A stretch of 64,000 nucleotides of DNA from Cylicocyclus nassatus (lineage: Eukaryota > Nematoda > Chromadorea > Rhabditida > Strongylidae), in contig CATQJL010000316.1 in the NCBI GenBank assembly GCA_958299035.1, forward strand, positions 5,544,674 to 5,608,673, written 5' to 3'. Below the pieces are notes generated by a model, which ran no database searches, was not told where the DNA came from, and worked only from the letters and a program-made list of their open reading frames with translations. Both the position numbers and the translations under genes were made by a program. Within the stretch, counting starts at the first letter, position 1; each line of letters begins with the position of its first letter. This document shows positions 54,437-64,000 of the stretch, in pieces.

Positions 54437-56024
54437 ATGTACATCGTTCTAGTTCTGCTCTCGTTGGTCTACGCAGTTGTGCCACAAGATCATCATGCTC
54501 CTACGCATCTAGGGCTGATTAATTTCAATTTCGTGTCCAATTGCGTGATAGGGCGTTGGGCCCTGGTAAGTTTCACCATCTTGACGATATTCTGCTCAAA
54601 AATTTCGTGATTTTAGAGATACAACCACTACGGATGCTACTGCGGCCCAGGCGGTTCGGTGTACCAATCGATGCCATTGATGCGTAAGTAAAACTACCAG
54701 TCCCAAATTCGCAGTCATATTCATAAAAGATCACTTCTAGGTGCTGTAAAACACATGACGAATGCTACACTAAGGCTGTGAAAAGCGGTGCATGCGGCAA
54801 AATCACGCAGTACTTCCGGCTGTACGGCTGGGACTGTGTCAATGGGCAGGCCATATGTAGACGTGAGTGATATCGAGCTAACTGCGCGCATTCTCAGATT
54901 TTTCTTTTCGAGAAATACGCCGCCGTGCTCTGATTATCGCACTTCTCCCACTCAAAGACAGCGGCTCGGCAGAATGGCAATTGGGATACTCATCGTTCTT
55001 GGCTTACCCTGAATGAGCTAAGTCCAAGACTATGCTTTGTAGCCAAGAGATACCAATAACCCGCTTTTCCAGACGTTAAAAGTGCTGTTTGGGCGGGCCG
55101 CGAAAATGGCTGGTGCAGCCAACAATCCAATTGCCGCCGGGATGGGCACGGCATCTCCACTCGTGAGCCAATAACGCTCTAGAGGGCAGGCATAAGCCCT
55201 CTAGAGCGCTATTGGCTAGCGCTCTAGAGGGCTTATGCTACTACAAACTGCTATATAGCGCCGTCCGCCAATATAGCAGTTTTCACGTCTGGAAAACAGG
55301 GTTATTGCTATAATTTGAAGCTGCAAAGCACAGTCTTGGAATTAGCTCATCCAGGGGAGCCGAGAACAACAAATATTCCAAAGTTGTCATTCTGCCGCCG
55401 CTGCCTATAAGTTACCCAAGGCGTGACAAGGAGGAATAGGAAAAAGAAGCTGGAAGATATTATAAGCTCATAGCTCCTTGTGCTTCCAAAAATGTTGAAC
55501 CGGTCGCACAAAGCGGATTGAGTGGTTTTGCTTGTCAAGATTTGTTAGCTCATCAAATGTTAAAAGTATTAGGTGGGGTGACGTGAAAAACTAAAATGAC
55601 TCTAAGAGTTACAACTATTCGGTTGCATTCCTTCTTCACCTCAATCCTAGACTGATGTGTCATTTGATGCAGCAACAACTGCTCTCAACTCCCGTCACCG
55701 AGCGCTAAAGAATTTTGTTTCGCGGAACTAACTAACTCAGAACGAGATGATAAGAACAAAAAGAGATAAGTGGGGCGACCCCGTTCAGCACAATCTCCAC
55801 TACATAAATCTGCATTTACATTTTTGTTGTATCAGTTGATATAATCTAGCTTGGCGTCTGGTATCCTTTCTTTAGGCACGAACAACGGTTGCGCAGCGGC
55901 TCTTTGCAAATGTGACACTGAATGTGTTTATTGCTGGAAGAATGTAAAGGACAGCAATGGAAAGACGATAATTCCCTCTTTATATCCTTTCGGAATCGGA
56001 AAGCCGGGCTGCCCCAAGAAGTAA
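54437..56024 (+). pseudogene. secreted phospholipase A2, catalytic residues present but frame broken in exon 2
   Basis: Exons 54,437-54,565, 54,617-54,683, 54,741-54,862 and 55,876-56,024 mirror copy A. Exon 1 gives the same signal peptide (MYIVLVLLSLVYA) with a longer His-containing N-terminal segment. Exon 2 encodes YNHYGCYCGPGG of the calcium loop. It is 67 bp instead of the 68 bp in copy A, so the frame is lost inside the loop near 54,658. Exon 3, in the frame expected without that loss, has CCKTHDECY with the catalytic His and Asp. Exon 4 has CAAALCKCD and a longer C-terminus. If transcribed as read, the protein would stop soon after the loop. The lesion may be a true mutation or a single-base assembly error; conservation of all later key residues favours error or very recent loss. 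Confidence 0.85.
54957..55406. mobile_element. foldback MITE in PLA2 copy B intron 3
   Basis: Orthologous to 24,676-25,055, with the same AATGAGCTAAGTCCAAG arms. It is about 70 bp longer because of an extra central palindrome built on GCTCTAGAGGGC (about 55,179-55,240), which appears three times in alternating orientation. Confidence 0.75.
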
Positions 56025-56265
56025 AGGGCAATACGCGATACACGTGGAGACAGTGCTCATGGCTACTTAGTCTTCAAAATATATTTCATATGATTTTCCA
56101 AATCTTCCTCTTTTGATGATTGTTTATGCTGCAAACGTTCTTTTTTCAAAATTTCATGCAATGTCTCCTGACCTCCCATGATTATTTGCGTGAATGTTTC
56201 ATGCATAAAATATTTGGCAGCATGTGTTGTAAAGAAGTATTCTACACTTTTTAAGCAGCTGTAGA

Positions 56266-56780
56266 CAAGGCCCGGCAGGAGGTGGCATTTCAGAAATTTG
56301 AAAACGATATCCCCTTTGAAGCCAATTTTCTTACGACTTCCCCTTTGACCCTATTTTTGACCCCCCCCCCCCCCTAATTCCGTGACAGACAATATACACA
56401 AATGAATAGGAGCGCATAAATAAATAGCGCATCAAGAGGATGAAGTATGGCGGATGCCTAAGAAGCAAGATTTAGAGGAGAGATGAAAAATTCCATCCGG
56501 AAAATTACCCTCATCAAGACGGGGGTGAAATGAGCGAGATATGACATATCATTAGCCACTTAAAACAACTGCACTTGTAAGGTGATGATTTTTGCACTGC
56601 AACAACTATGCAGATGCACGAAAAAGTATAGAGAAGACACACATATAAAGCAAAACCTTATTCTTCGATTTTCTACGAACAAACACTGAACACTGAAAAA
56701 TGCACCAGGATGATGACAGAAACATGGAACATATAAAACACAAAAACAGTGGAGTGGGGAACCAATGAGCGAGAAAGAGC
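56266..56780. other. no gene seen
   Basis: Includes a run of 14 C at about 56,365. No splice-supported coding or terminal repeats recognised. Confidence 0.5.
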
Positions 56781-56785
56781 GTTAA

Positions 56786-57264
56786 CACGTTTCGGACCGG
56801 TGCTGCACATGGTGCAGCACGCGACTTTGAAGGATCTTTTCGACGTTCACAAGAGCTTTTCTTTTAGTCCAAAGTTATCAAGTCAAAAGTCTAAGCTCCT
56901 ACTTTTCAAATGACTCTATGGAGCTGTGCCGCCGATATTTGTTTAGGAGATAGCAACTTTTCCTTGCTTCGATTTCAAGCAGAAAAACCATCGTCTCAAT
57001 ATTGATGTGTACCGTGTGGAACATAGAAACTTTTGAATACTATTAGAGACGGAGTTCTTGTTCCTATCTTTCAAGAAAGCACGGAAGTCTCTCTCAAACG
57101 ACATAATTCAAACAATTTAAATTCACCCAGAACTTTGGGTATGGAGCTTGTCTGACATGCTGATTACAGGTGTAGCATACAGTCTAAAAATAAGGCCCCT
57201 TTATTGGCTGACGGCTTAAAATACACTCTTTTTCGCCGCGCGCGATTTCGCGGTCCGAAACGTG
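56786..57264. mobile_element. 479-bp MITE with TTAA target duplication
   Basis: Perfect 14-bp inverted ends CACGTTTCGGACCG and CGGTCCGAAACGTG, flanked by TTAA (56,782-56,785 and 57,265-57,268). TTAA targeting is typical of piggyBac-type transposases. The ends differ from the 7.8-kb TTAA element, so this is a separate family. No coding capacity is seen. Confidence 0.85.
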
Positions 57265-57568
57265 TTAATTTAGGGCTGAGCTTGTCGCGAACTTCCCTCG
57301 TATTGTGCGGCCCTTGCTCAAACAAAGCCCAAAGTAGAACAACACTTCACAAAATTGTTTCAGATGAATAGCATCTCGTTGGAGAAAAGAAACGCGTCTC
57401 ACTCGAAAAATAAAATTGAGAAACCTTAATGGTGAGCAAAGGCCGCAATCTCACCGCCCCCTCTTTAGTAACAACCCAGTAGAGGCAAAAAAAGAAAGAA
57501 AACATAAAAACCAGAAATTCAAAAATGCAAAAAAACGAACCATACTGGCATAAATCAAGTTCACCCAC

Positions 57569-58114
57569 CTGAGGTAGTCTGAGTGAGCCCGAAACTGGTG
57601 AACTAGGAGCGATGTGGTGTAGTCGTAGATTTTGACGTGCATGTCATCTGACCCGGTCACAATCCAAGTTTTACTTGAAAAAAACTTGACGGCACGCACT
57701 GGTGAATCGCAAACCTAAAAATTGCGCAAGTTTATGACCCCATTCAGACACTGGGCTTAAATAAAGTGAGCACCATAAGGCCCCAGCCAGACTTCGATCA
57801 AATCTCCCAAAACCGCTCAAAACCGACAAACCCCGCTTTCCATCTCAAAAATACCAGTCAACGCTCAACTAACTATTTGCCAAATAGGAACTTCTTCATG
57901 AGTGCGCAATTTTGAGCGAGGTCTGGCCGGGGTCTAACATACAAAAACACTTAAAAATGAAAATGAAGAAAGGAACCTACTTTCAAAGACTTCACAAGTT
58001 CTTGGCTTTCAAAATTCCATATCTGAACGTCTCCAGTATAGAGCAGCAGATGAACACGGTTCAGTGGGATGGAGGTCCACCGATTTGATTCTATCCGATC
58101 TTGTCAAAAACTTT
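57569..58114 (-). pseudogene. copb-2: fragment of beta'-COP (COPB2) N-terminal WD repeats
   Basis: The exon at 58,114-57,981 reads KFLTRSDRIKSVDLHPTEP and, in a shifted frame, LYTGDVQIWNFESQELVKSL. The exon at 57,714-57,569 reads VCDSPVRAVKFFSSKTWIVT, then GSDDMHVKIYDY and FRAHSDYLR. These are the first and second WD repeats of beta'-COP, a subunit of the COPI coat that drives Golgi-to-ER retrograde vesicles. Splice borders are good (AG before 58,114, GT after 57,981, AG before 57,714, GT after 57,569). The frame changes inside the first exon, right after HPTEP near 58,055. The family has about 900 residues, but no later WD exon appears before 56 kb. A TAA-flanked MITE sits in the intron. Either a gene fragment or a real gene with an indel error and distant exons. 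Confidence 0.8.
57779..57934. mobile_element. PIF/Harbinger-type MITE in the COPB2-like intron
   Basis: GGCCCCAGCCAGACTTCG at the left is inverted at the right (CGAGGTCTGGCCGGGGTC), with TAA on both sides (57,776-57,778 and 57,935-57,937). Ends resemble the 1.8-kb MITE. Confidence 0.8.
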
Positions 58115-58494
58115 CTACACACTTCCGATGACATCGACGTAGCTGCAACAACGAGCATAGAGGAACAAGAAGAAAACAAGGAAGAAAACGAACACGCGAC
58201 GGAACAGAACACAAAAATCCGGAAAACCGACGGAACTGCTGAAATTCTCTTGTGGAACAACTTTTTGCACAAAACATCACAGCCAAATGTGACCGCTCCT
58301 TCATTGCGAGCCCATGCAAGCATGACTCGAAGAAACAATGGTTTGAATTAGGGAAAACTGCTTCATTTAGCGATCATTAGCCTAGCAAGAAGTCAAATTC
58401 TCGAAGTTTCCGCGTCGTCCGTGCAAGGTGCACCGATTTCGATTGGAGCGCGCTTTCCGAGGCCGATCATAACGCTGTGAACCCTATTTGGGGG

Positions 58495-58759
58495 AACGGG
58501 TCATGACTCACAGTCTGCGCGGCAAAACCCCGAAGCGACGTCGCAACGCGACGCCAACCAGTACGAGTGAATTCCTATTAAAGGGCTCATCGCTGACGTG
58601 ATTAGAGCATGTCTGTCGTGGAGATTAGCCACGAATAGCCGGCCACGCGTCATGACTCACACCGCGCACGGCGGTTTTGCAGAAAGCGATGAAATATTCC
58701 ATTCTGTATTCATCGCTTCGCGACGAAACTTTCGCGCAGACTGTGAGTCATGACCCGTT
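58495..58759. mobile_element. 265-bp MITE with AACGGGTCATGACTCAC ends
   Basis: AACGGGTCATGACTCACAGT is inverted at the right end (ACTGTGAGTCATGACCCGTT), and a third GTCATGACTCACACCGCGC lies inside near 58,650. GC-rich arms of about 30 bp. The target duplication is not clear. It is followed by an AGAGAGAGTGAGG purine-rich stretch. Confidence 0.75.
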
Positions 58760-59063
58760 TCGCAAAGAAGAGAAGAAGAGAGAGAGAGTGAGGAAGACGA
58801 GAGGAGCGACAGAAGAGAAGTATGATAGTTTACTTTGTCATGATCGCTAGCTGATACTGCCAGTTAAAAGTTTTCACTCCTTTGATTGTGTTATTGCTCT
58901 TGCGTAAGTTTTGGCTTTGGAATATCTTTGCTGTTTAGACTTTGATGGCAGTTTTGGTTGTCTCTATCACCAGACTACGCGGAAGTACTGGGGAAGGTAT
59001 CATGATTGCATTTCGATCTACCGTTTCTTCGTATGTTTTCGATAATCTTATCTTAACATGTTA

Positions 59064-59569
59064 TTAGGTTGTCCCATAAGTCTTTTCATACCTGACATTT
59101 CAACGACATAAATCAGTTCTTCTTGAACTCCTGATAAATTGCAGGGTACCATTCGACAGATCAAAGTAAGCTCTACAAGATGGCGTTCAAAAGTTCGCAC
59201 CAAGTCCAATCCGCAGCATGCTCTAAACCAAAATAAAAAATTTTCCCAATTTCCGAAAAAACGAAAATCATCATATCTCAGTTCAAAACAGCTCTGCAAA
59301 TATTCTATTTTTTCGTGCATATACTCTTCTCATCGGATATTTATAAATGCACTTGCTGCATTTTTCTGATGGCTAGAAACCAAGAAAAAATTAATGCGCT
59401 CAATTTTCAAACTTTGCCTGTATCACTTCTGTATTCCCCGCAAGTAGGTGATTATATAGCTTATTCGCTCAGAATTACTGCCAAAAATTTGCAGCCTACT
59501 AGGTGCTGTAGTTCCTGAGAAAAATCGAATTGAAGGTCCGAATATGAAAAAACTTATGGGACAACCTAA
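59064..59569. mobile_element. mariner-type MITE with TA target duplication
   Basis: TTAGGTTGTCCCATAAGT and ACTTATGGGACAACCTAA bound 506 bp, with TA on both sides (59,062-59,063 and 59,570-59,571). This terminal sequence is characteristic of mariner-like elements. Overlapping open frames on both strands (to 90 codons) have no transposase motifs. Solo, diverged ends occur near 21,302 and 29,155. Confidence 0.88.
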
Positions 59570-59571
59570 TA

Positions 59572-61340
59572 TTTGACATTTTTTCGCTTTATTAATGTAC
59601 AAGTGGCACTGTTGGCTGCCTAATGAAATGCATCAGGTACCGCTGTAGCGTCACATAATGCAACAGTGGCTATGCCTTTCATAACAATGTCTAAGTGGAA
59701 AATTCTAGTCAGATTTCATTTGTCAACATAGTGTTCTTTTAGTGATACTGTCACTCTGTTTTGCTACCTCCTGCGCTCCTGCGATATCTATCGATACGAC
59801 AAACTAGGACAAGAAGATTTCTCCAGTTTTCATGCGGCCATAAGGAGGATGCTCAGGAACAATTTGCGAGGTAGTTGCTTATTTGGAAAGCTCCTTCACT
59901 ACATTTCTATTTGCAGGTGAATCTTGCGGCATCGCTTATTCACAGAATTGTTGCTGTCCATGCAGACCTACCACGCGCAGAAATATTGTCGGACCTCTAA
60001 TCCAAGGTGCGACTCATGTTGTTTATGATCAAATGACCCTTTGCATCGGACCGCTATACTCTGTTTTAGAAGTGAGATTAAGTATGTGCGCGAGGGAGGA
60101 GGTCTGCTGAATTTCGGTCCGCGTTTTTGCAGTTTCACTGATTTCTATATACATGTGTAGTAATTCTCTGTTTGTATGTGATTTATACAAAGCATTAGAA
60201 ACGCTCATATTCACCCGACGACTCAATTTTCGCAACTTCTGCTAGTTATTAAAGGTTGATTTGCATTGTTCCCATATTACACTTACATTACCGCACAAAA
60301 TAGCATTAAATTATTGGTCGCTTCTTGTCTTCAGGCAAGAAATCCTCTCAATAGATTCAAAATCAGTAGCGCTTCACAAACAGCATCTTAGCACAACAGA
60401 CTTTGATATAGATGGAAAAACACTAAATCTTCTTTCATAAGTAATCCATAAGTATAGCATTCGTGCTATTTGAGACTATGCGAAGGATTGGACAAACAGT
60501 TTATTTCGCTTTCTAGGCGAAGTAGGTCTCAAATTAGGTATCTGTCCGAGAAATAGTTACACACGAAACAGCACTTCGAGTTTTATAGATTTCACAAAAT
60601 TCACAATCATGTTGTTCCGAACATTCACAATAAAAAACCCACTATTAAAAGTGGAACATACTACAGTCACAATTGCACCAGGGTCAGTGACAGTAACTTG
60701 CACACAAAAACCCTAATATAAGTGCGTAATGAAAAGATTAGTACAAATTATCAAAGTCAAGTACTAAATCAAAAAAAAAAGAACTGAAACAGATGGCTAC
60801 CACTACTACACTCGACCGCACGAAAACGCCCGGGTCGCCGTAGGCTGAACGCACGCGAGAGTGCCTGCGCCGCCGCTTCCGAGTACGGTCACTATGATGA
60901 CTCATGCGTGTGAATGTCAATGTTAGCCATGACACGACATGACACGCGCGCGGGCGTTCAGTCCGGGCGATTCGTGCAGTCAGCTATATCTACTCTCGTT
61001 CTGCTGCTATGCTGAGACATATCGTAACAGTTTTTCGTAGGTTCGGATATCTCATCGTAAGAGTCCATACCGTAGCAGTCTATCTCTCATGTGCTCGTCA
61101 TCACTCCAGCTGCATAGCCTGAGGACGACCTAACTATGACTGAAACTAGAAAACCATTGGTTTAGAAATTTTCAGTACAACAGCACAACAAAATCTTCAA
61201 ACCTACCTCTCAAAAAGACTACTCTCTTGCCCTCGAACCTTAGGTATTTCATTATTGCAGACAGCGGAAACAGAGAAGGGAGGAGAGCTATTGCTATATC
61301 TGAACTTATAGTTACAACCTGCGTACAACATGAATCAAGA
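59572..61340. other. no firmly supported gene; one possible exon pair and a GC-rich inverted repeat
   Basis: On the plus strand, about 59,762-59,872 is open (YLLRSCDIYRYDKLGQEDFS) up to GAG^GTAGTT. A 53-bp intron-like stretch ends TTTGCAG at 59,917, but the phases do not clearly join. About 60,820-60,985 contains GCACGAAAACGCCCGGG and a distant complement ending GGGCGATTCGTGC, probably a diverged MITE. Confidence 0.3.
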
Positions 61341-61344
61341 AAGC

Positions 61345-62200
61345 TTAATTAAAACCATATAAAATCAAAGCAAATAGTATTTCTTTTTCACCACACGTGA
61401 ATCGGAGCGCTCCTCTTCGTTCATTACTCATCTCTGTAAGTGTTTTGCCGAGTATCATGCGGGCTCCATAAGGCAGCTTGAGCTGACTAGCCGGAATGGA
61501 TGTTTTCATGGTTGAGAGGTGATTAGTCCGCCCAAGACCCACTTTGTATTTAGACGAAAAATTGGTGGGTTTATGTATAGTAAAACCATTGATTCCATCG
61601 AGAATCGCTCTACAATGCACAGCATGTATGACCACTATTTTTTTAAAACATTGTAATTCCTGATACAAAAAGAGACGTTAATGACAGATAAAATTAGTAC
61701 AAAGCATTTGACAGTACCTGCTGAAGCATCCTTCTGACGTCGAAGTCACGGCGATCCTTCTGCACAGACAGGAACAGACTCAAAGAACGCAGGTCTAATC
61801 TCCAGTCGCCTTCCATAGTCAAAAAGATGCTTATATGGCGAAGTAGGGTCGCATCATCTGGAACCGTTTTTGAATGCAAATAAAACACACTCAGAACACT
61901 TATTTTTAAACTCTTAATCAGAAAATGGCTAGTTTACAAGATTTTCTCGCAATCTTTTGCGCACCACATGAGGTACCCCTTGATCATTCATAATTGTTGA
62001 GTACAAAACACCTACAACTCATTCGGAGAAGAAAGTGCACGACTTTTCCTGAGAATTCCGATTTTGGCCATGACGAACACTGGTGTTCTGACTGCCGCAG
62101 AGCATAGTTCCAAAATCTTGCTAAGAGTTTTCTGCAGTGCTGATTTCTTATCATGTTGAATCTATAAAAAAAAGATAAACATCCACAAAACCACCAGGTG
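61345..62200 (-). CDS. possible exons of an unrecognised gene
   Basis: The minus-strand block 61,857-61,718 has AG before and GT after. It is open through HISIFLTMEGDWRLDLRSLS and KDRRDFDVRRMLQQ, which looks like conserved helical protein. Further down, a frame covering 61,620-61,350 includes GFTIHKPTNFSSKYKVGLG and LPYGARMILGKTLTEM. Upstream, 62,155-61,995 is open as SALQKTLSKILELCSAAVRT. I cannot join these in phase or name the family. They may be one decayed gene or independent chance frames. Confidence 0.3.
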
Positions 62201-62593
62201 AGCGCGTGTACATCTACCTGGCACCAATGTCTCATCATCTGTTATTCTGTTTCGCAAATTTCAAATTTTACTTCCAGAATTTCCTGACACATGTCGCGAA
62301 AAAAAAGTACGGATAACATCATCAGCCTTTCATTAGAGTAAAGACTCCTAGCAACATGTTCTTCACTTGGTTTTTATGAACTGCTACCTGAGATCTCTTC
62401 GTCAAGAAACTTAATTGAGATTTTCAGCTTAAAGGACGAGTTGCGAGGTCGTAAAAATCGATTTCTTTCACAAATACATCTCTATAGCAAGAAATTGAAC
62501 TGAACATCGATTCTCAACGGTTTGTATAGAGTAACAAAATCAATGGACGATGGCATTGCAAAAATGAGATCAATCAAAGAGGAGCTGACAAGG

Positions 62594-63055
62594 GAGGTCG
62601 AATCAGTCGAAGTGGCCTTTCCAAATGGGTCATATACCATTTTGAAGAGCGTTGAACGCTGATTCCGAATCTGCCTTCATTATCGCGCTTCTGGACGTCG
62701 AGTTATAAAATTTTTTTGGAGCGAAAAATGAACTCAGAATTCAAGTAAAATTAACTATTACGGACTTTTCAGCGCCTAAATAGAGCAACATGTAGTATGA
62801 GTGTTTTGGACAGAAGGTATCCTTTGTAATGGAGTGCTCTGATAACCAACTTCGGACCATTTCAGCAATTCTGACGAATTCTGCTCTAATTACGCATTAA
62901 ATTTTTCAACCAAAGGAATGCTCATAACTCGGCGTCCAGAGGCGCTCGGCAGATAACGAAGACAGATTCGGAATCAGCGTTGCATGCTCTATAAAATAGT
63001 ATGCATTTCATATGGAAACGCCACTTCGACCAAGTATCCTTCCCTTGTGAGCTAA
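62594..63055. repeat. foldback repeat, arms about 150 bp
   Basis: TCGAAGTGGCCTTTCC and CTGATTCCGAATCTG in the left arm are inverted at the right (CAGATTCGGAATCAG, GAAACGCCACTTCGA), around an AT-rich centre. It is likely a MITE; ends and target duplication are not sharp. Confidence 0.7.
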
Positions 63056-63399
63056 TCGCACTTTCTGCAAGTGGACCTCATGGGTGGTGAGGTGCATAAG
63101 CGTAAGCGTCATATATCCCAATCACAACGTCAAATGTCCTTTTTACGGGCAAAATGAGAAATGCTCAATCTATCTAACAGAAAAACTGATTCGAATAAAC
63201 GCTGCAAAACTTGTAAGGCGAAAAAATGACTTACAAATGTCCGCGGATGCGTTTGAATCTTCCTTAGTGCTTTTATGATGCTGCTGATGTTATTGAGTAC
63301 CAGTCGGGAATAGTACCAAAGAGAGAGTATGACGCCCATGAAGGGACTGGCTGTAAACATTTTGACTGTAAACGCCTGCACTGAACGATTTAAGACGTA

Positions 63400-64000
63400 C
63401 AACTTCAGGAGGCGCGACTGTCTTTCCAATAATCACATAATATCCAGGCACGCGCATTCCAGATAAAATGATTCCGTCATCGTCCAACTAATCTTGCTCA
63501 TTTATGCCGGATCTAACCTTGAGTTAACAGCTACCTTATCCTAAAGTGAGTGTCTCATTACTGAGCACTTATCTCTCGTTGGCTTTTGATAAACTCCTCG
63601 TTAGCACCGTCCAAGTTGGCTTCTTGGTCACAGTAAGAACGATAAACCACTTGAGCAATAGTTTTACAATTGTCGTCAGGGGATAACGTTGAACGAACCG
63701 ATCTAAAAAGCCTCTGTCAATGGCTGATTGATTCATGATAACGGAATCCTCTTGGTTGTAGCCACTATACGAAAGAATAGCGACAATAGCATTGATGCCA
63801 GCAGGAAGTTCATTGAATAGTCAAGCAAGCGTTCAAATACATTAAGAACATCTCCTTCGACGTTCTAACCTCACATATTCCATTGATTTTGTGGTAACCA
63901 GAGGTTTTTGCGGGTAATCAAGACATGTGCAAGCGTGTCCATTCGAACATGGAAATTTGTAGTATAAACACCCAAAGCTAGCTTACCCATAGCACCCTGA
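63400..64000 (-). pseudogene. rpb-2: RNA polymerase II second-largest subunit (RPB2) fragment, running off the window
   Basis: Read from the right edge on the minus strand, the order is [84 protein letters not shown] and LDDDGIILSGMRVPGYYVIIG. This matches the conserved RPB2 region including the Glu-Asp (NQED) pair near the polymerase active centre. Frames change after LAHVL (one base short) and at a T run after DRG. No proper acceptor is visible before ELPAG, and a stop falls before LDDDG. A 49-bp intron-like segment follows the T run. RPB2 is normally about 1,170 residues and essential. Such damage means this is a decayed copy or the sequence has homopolymer indels. Coding past 63,400 is not recognised. 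Confidence 0.85.

Larger units (their letters stand above)
52735..56265 (+). repeat. segmental duplication carrying PLA2, copy B
   Basis: Direct copy of about 22,485-25,893. The R2 portion (52,735-53,915) is followed by the TAA-flanked MITE, TATA box, PLA2 gene and intron-3 MITE. At 53,046/53,047 it preserves a second empty site of the 31.3-kb Helitron. Confidence 0.85.

Noticed and set aside
59048..59369. Open frames of 76-90 codons on both strands
   Set aside because: They lie inside the mariner-type MITE and lack transposase motifs.
1..64000. CRISPR arrays, bacterial-type operons, rRNA genes, intact tRNA genes
   Set aside because: No regularly spaced direct repeats with unique spacers, no closely packed same-strand genes, and no sequence resembling rRNA or a foldable tRNA was found. 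The splice structures are eukaryotic.

Overview
The window looks like a gene-poor, repeat-saturated stretch of a nematode genome. The recognisable host genes have short (about 45-60 bp) GT..AG introns with TTTTCAG-like acceptors, the DNA is AT-rich, and there is a small secreted phospholipase A2 family and a Penelope-like retroelement. A strongylid-like (clade V) nematode is my inference; nothing in the sequence proves the species.

Host genes are few and mostly partial or damaged. An ankyrin-repeat/BRCT gene resembling BARD1 (brd-1) lies at 5.7-7.6 kb (+). Two phospholipase A2 paralogues lie at 24.2-25.6 kb and 54.4-56.0 kb (+) inside a 3.4-kb direct segmental duplication. A fragment of the beta'-COP (copb-2) WD-repeat gene lies at 57.6-58.1 kb (-). 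A fragment of the RNA polymerase II second-largest subunit (rpb-2) runs off the right edge (-). Several of these carry single-base frame breaks, so either decay or uncorrected assembly indels is possible.

Everything else is mobile or repetitive DNA. Left part: a PIF/Harbinger-like MITE (1.8 kb), a TTAA-flanked MITE (7.8 kb), a 23-bp minisatellite (8.2 kb), Helitron-related tandem repeats (9.0-9.6 kb) and two long foldback elements (10.7-12.1 and 17.7-20.9 kb). Middle: a large inverted duplication (21.6-23.6 versus 30.5-32.9 kb), an RTE-type reverse transcriptase relic (30.0-30.4 kb) and a 308-bp non-autonomous Helitron (31.3 kb) whose exact insertion point is shown by two empty paralogous sites. 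From about 33.4 to 50.3 kb lies a second copy of the 13.4-17.3 kb repeat, split by two large insertions: a 5.1-kb composite of Penelope-like elements (10-bp target duplication) and a 6.1-kb PIF/Harbinger transposon (3-bp target duplication). The intact paralogue serves as the empty-site control for both. Right part: Tc1/mariner-, hAT-, TTAA- and Harbinger-type MITEs surround the second PLA2 copy and the broken housekeeping gene fragments.

I see no tRNA or rRNA gene, CRISPR array or operon that I would defend. The most informative features are the PLA2 pair with complementary defects, the Penelope composite with a hammerhead-like motif and a frameshift shared by both copies next to the YIDD catalytic box, and the insertions resolved by internal empty sites.
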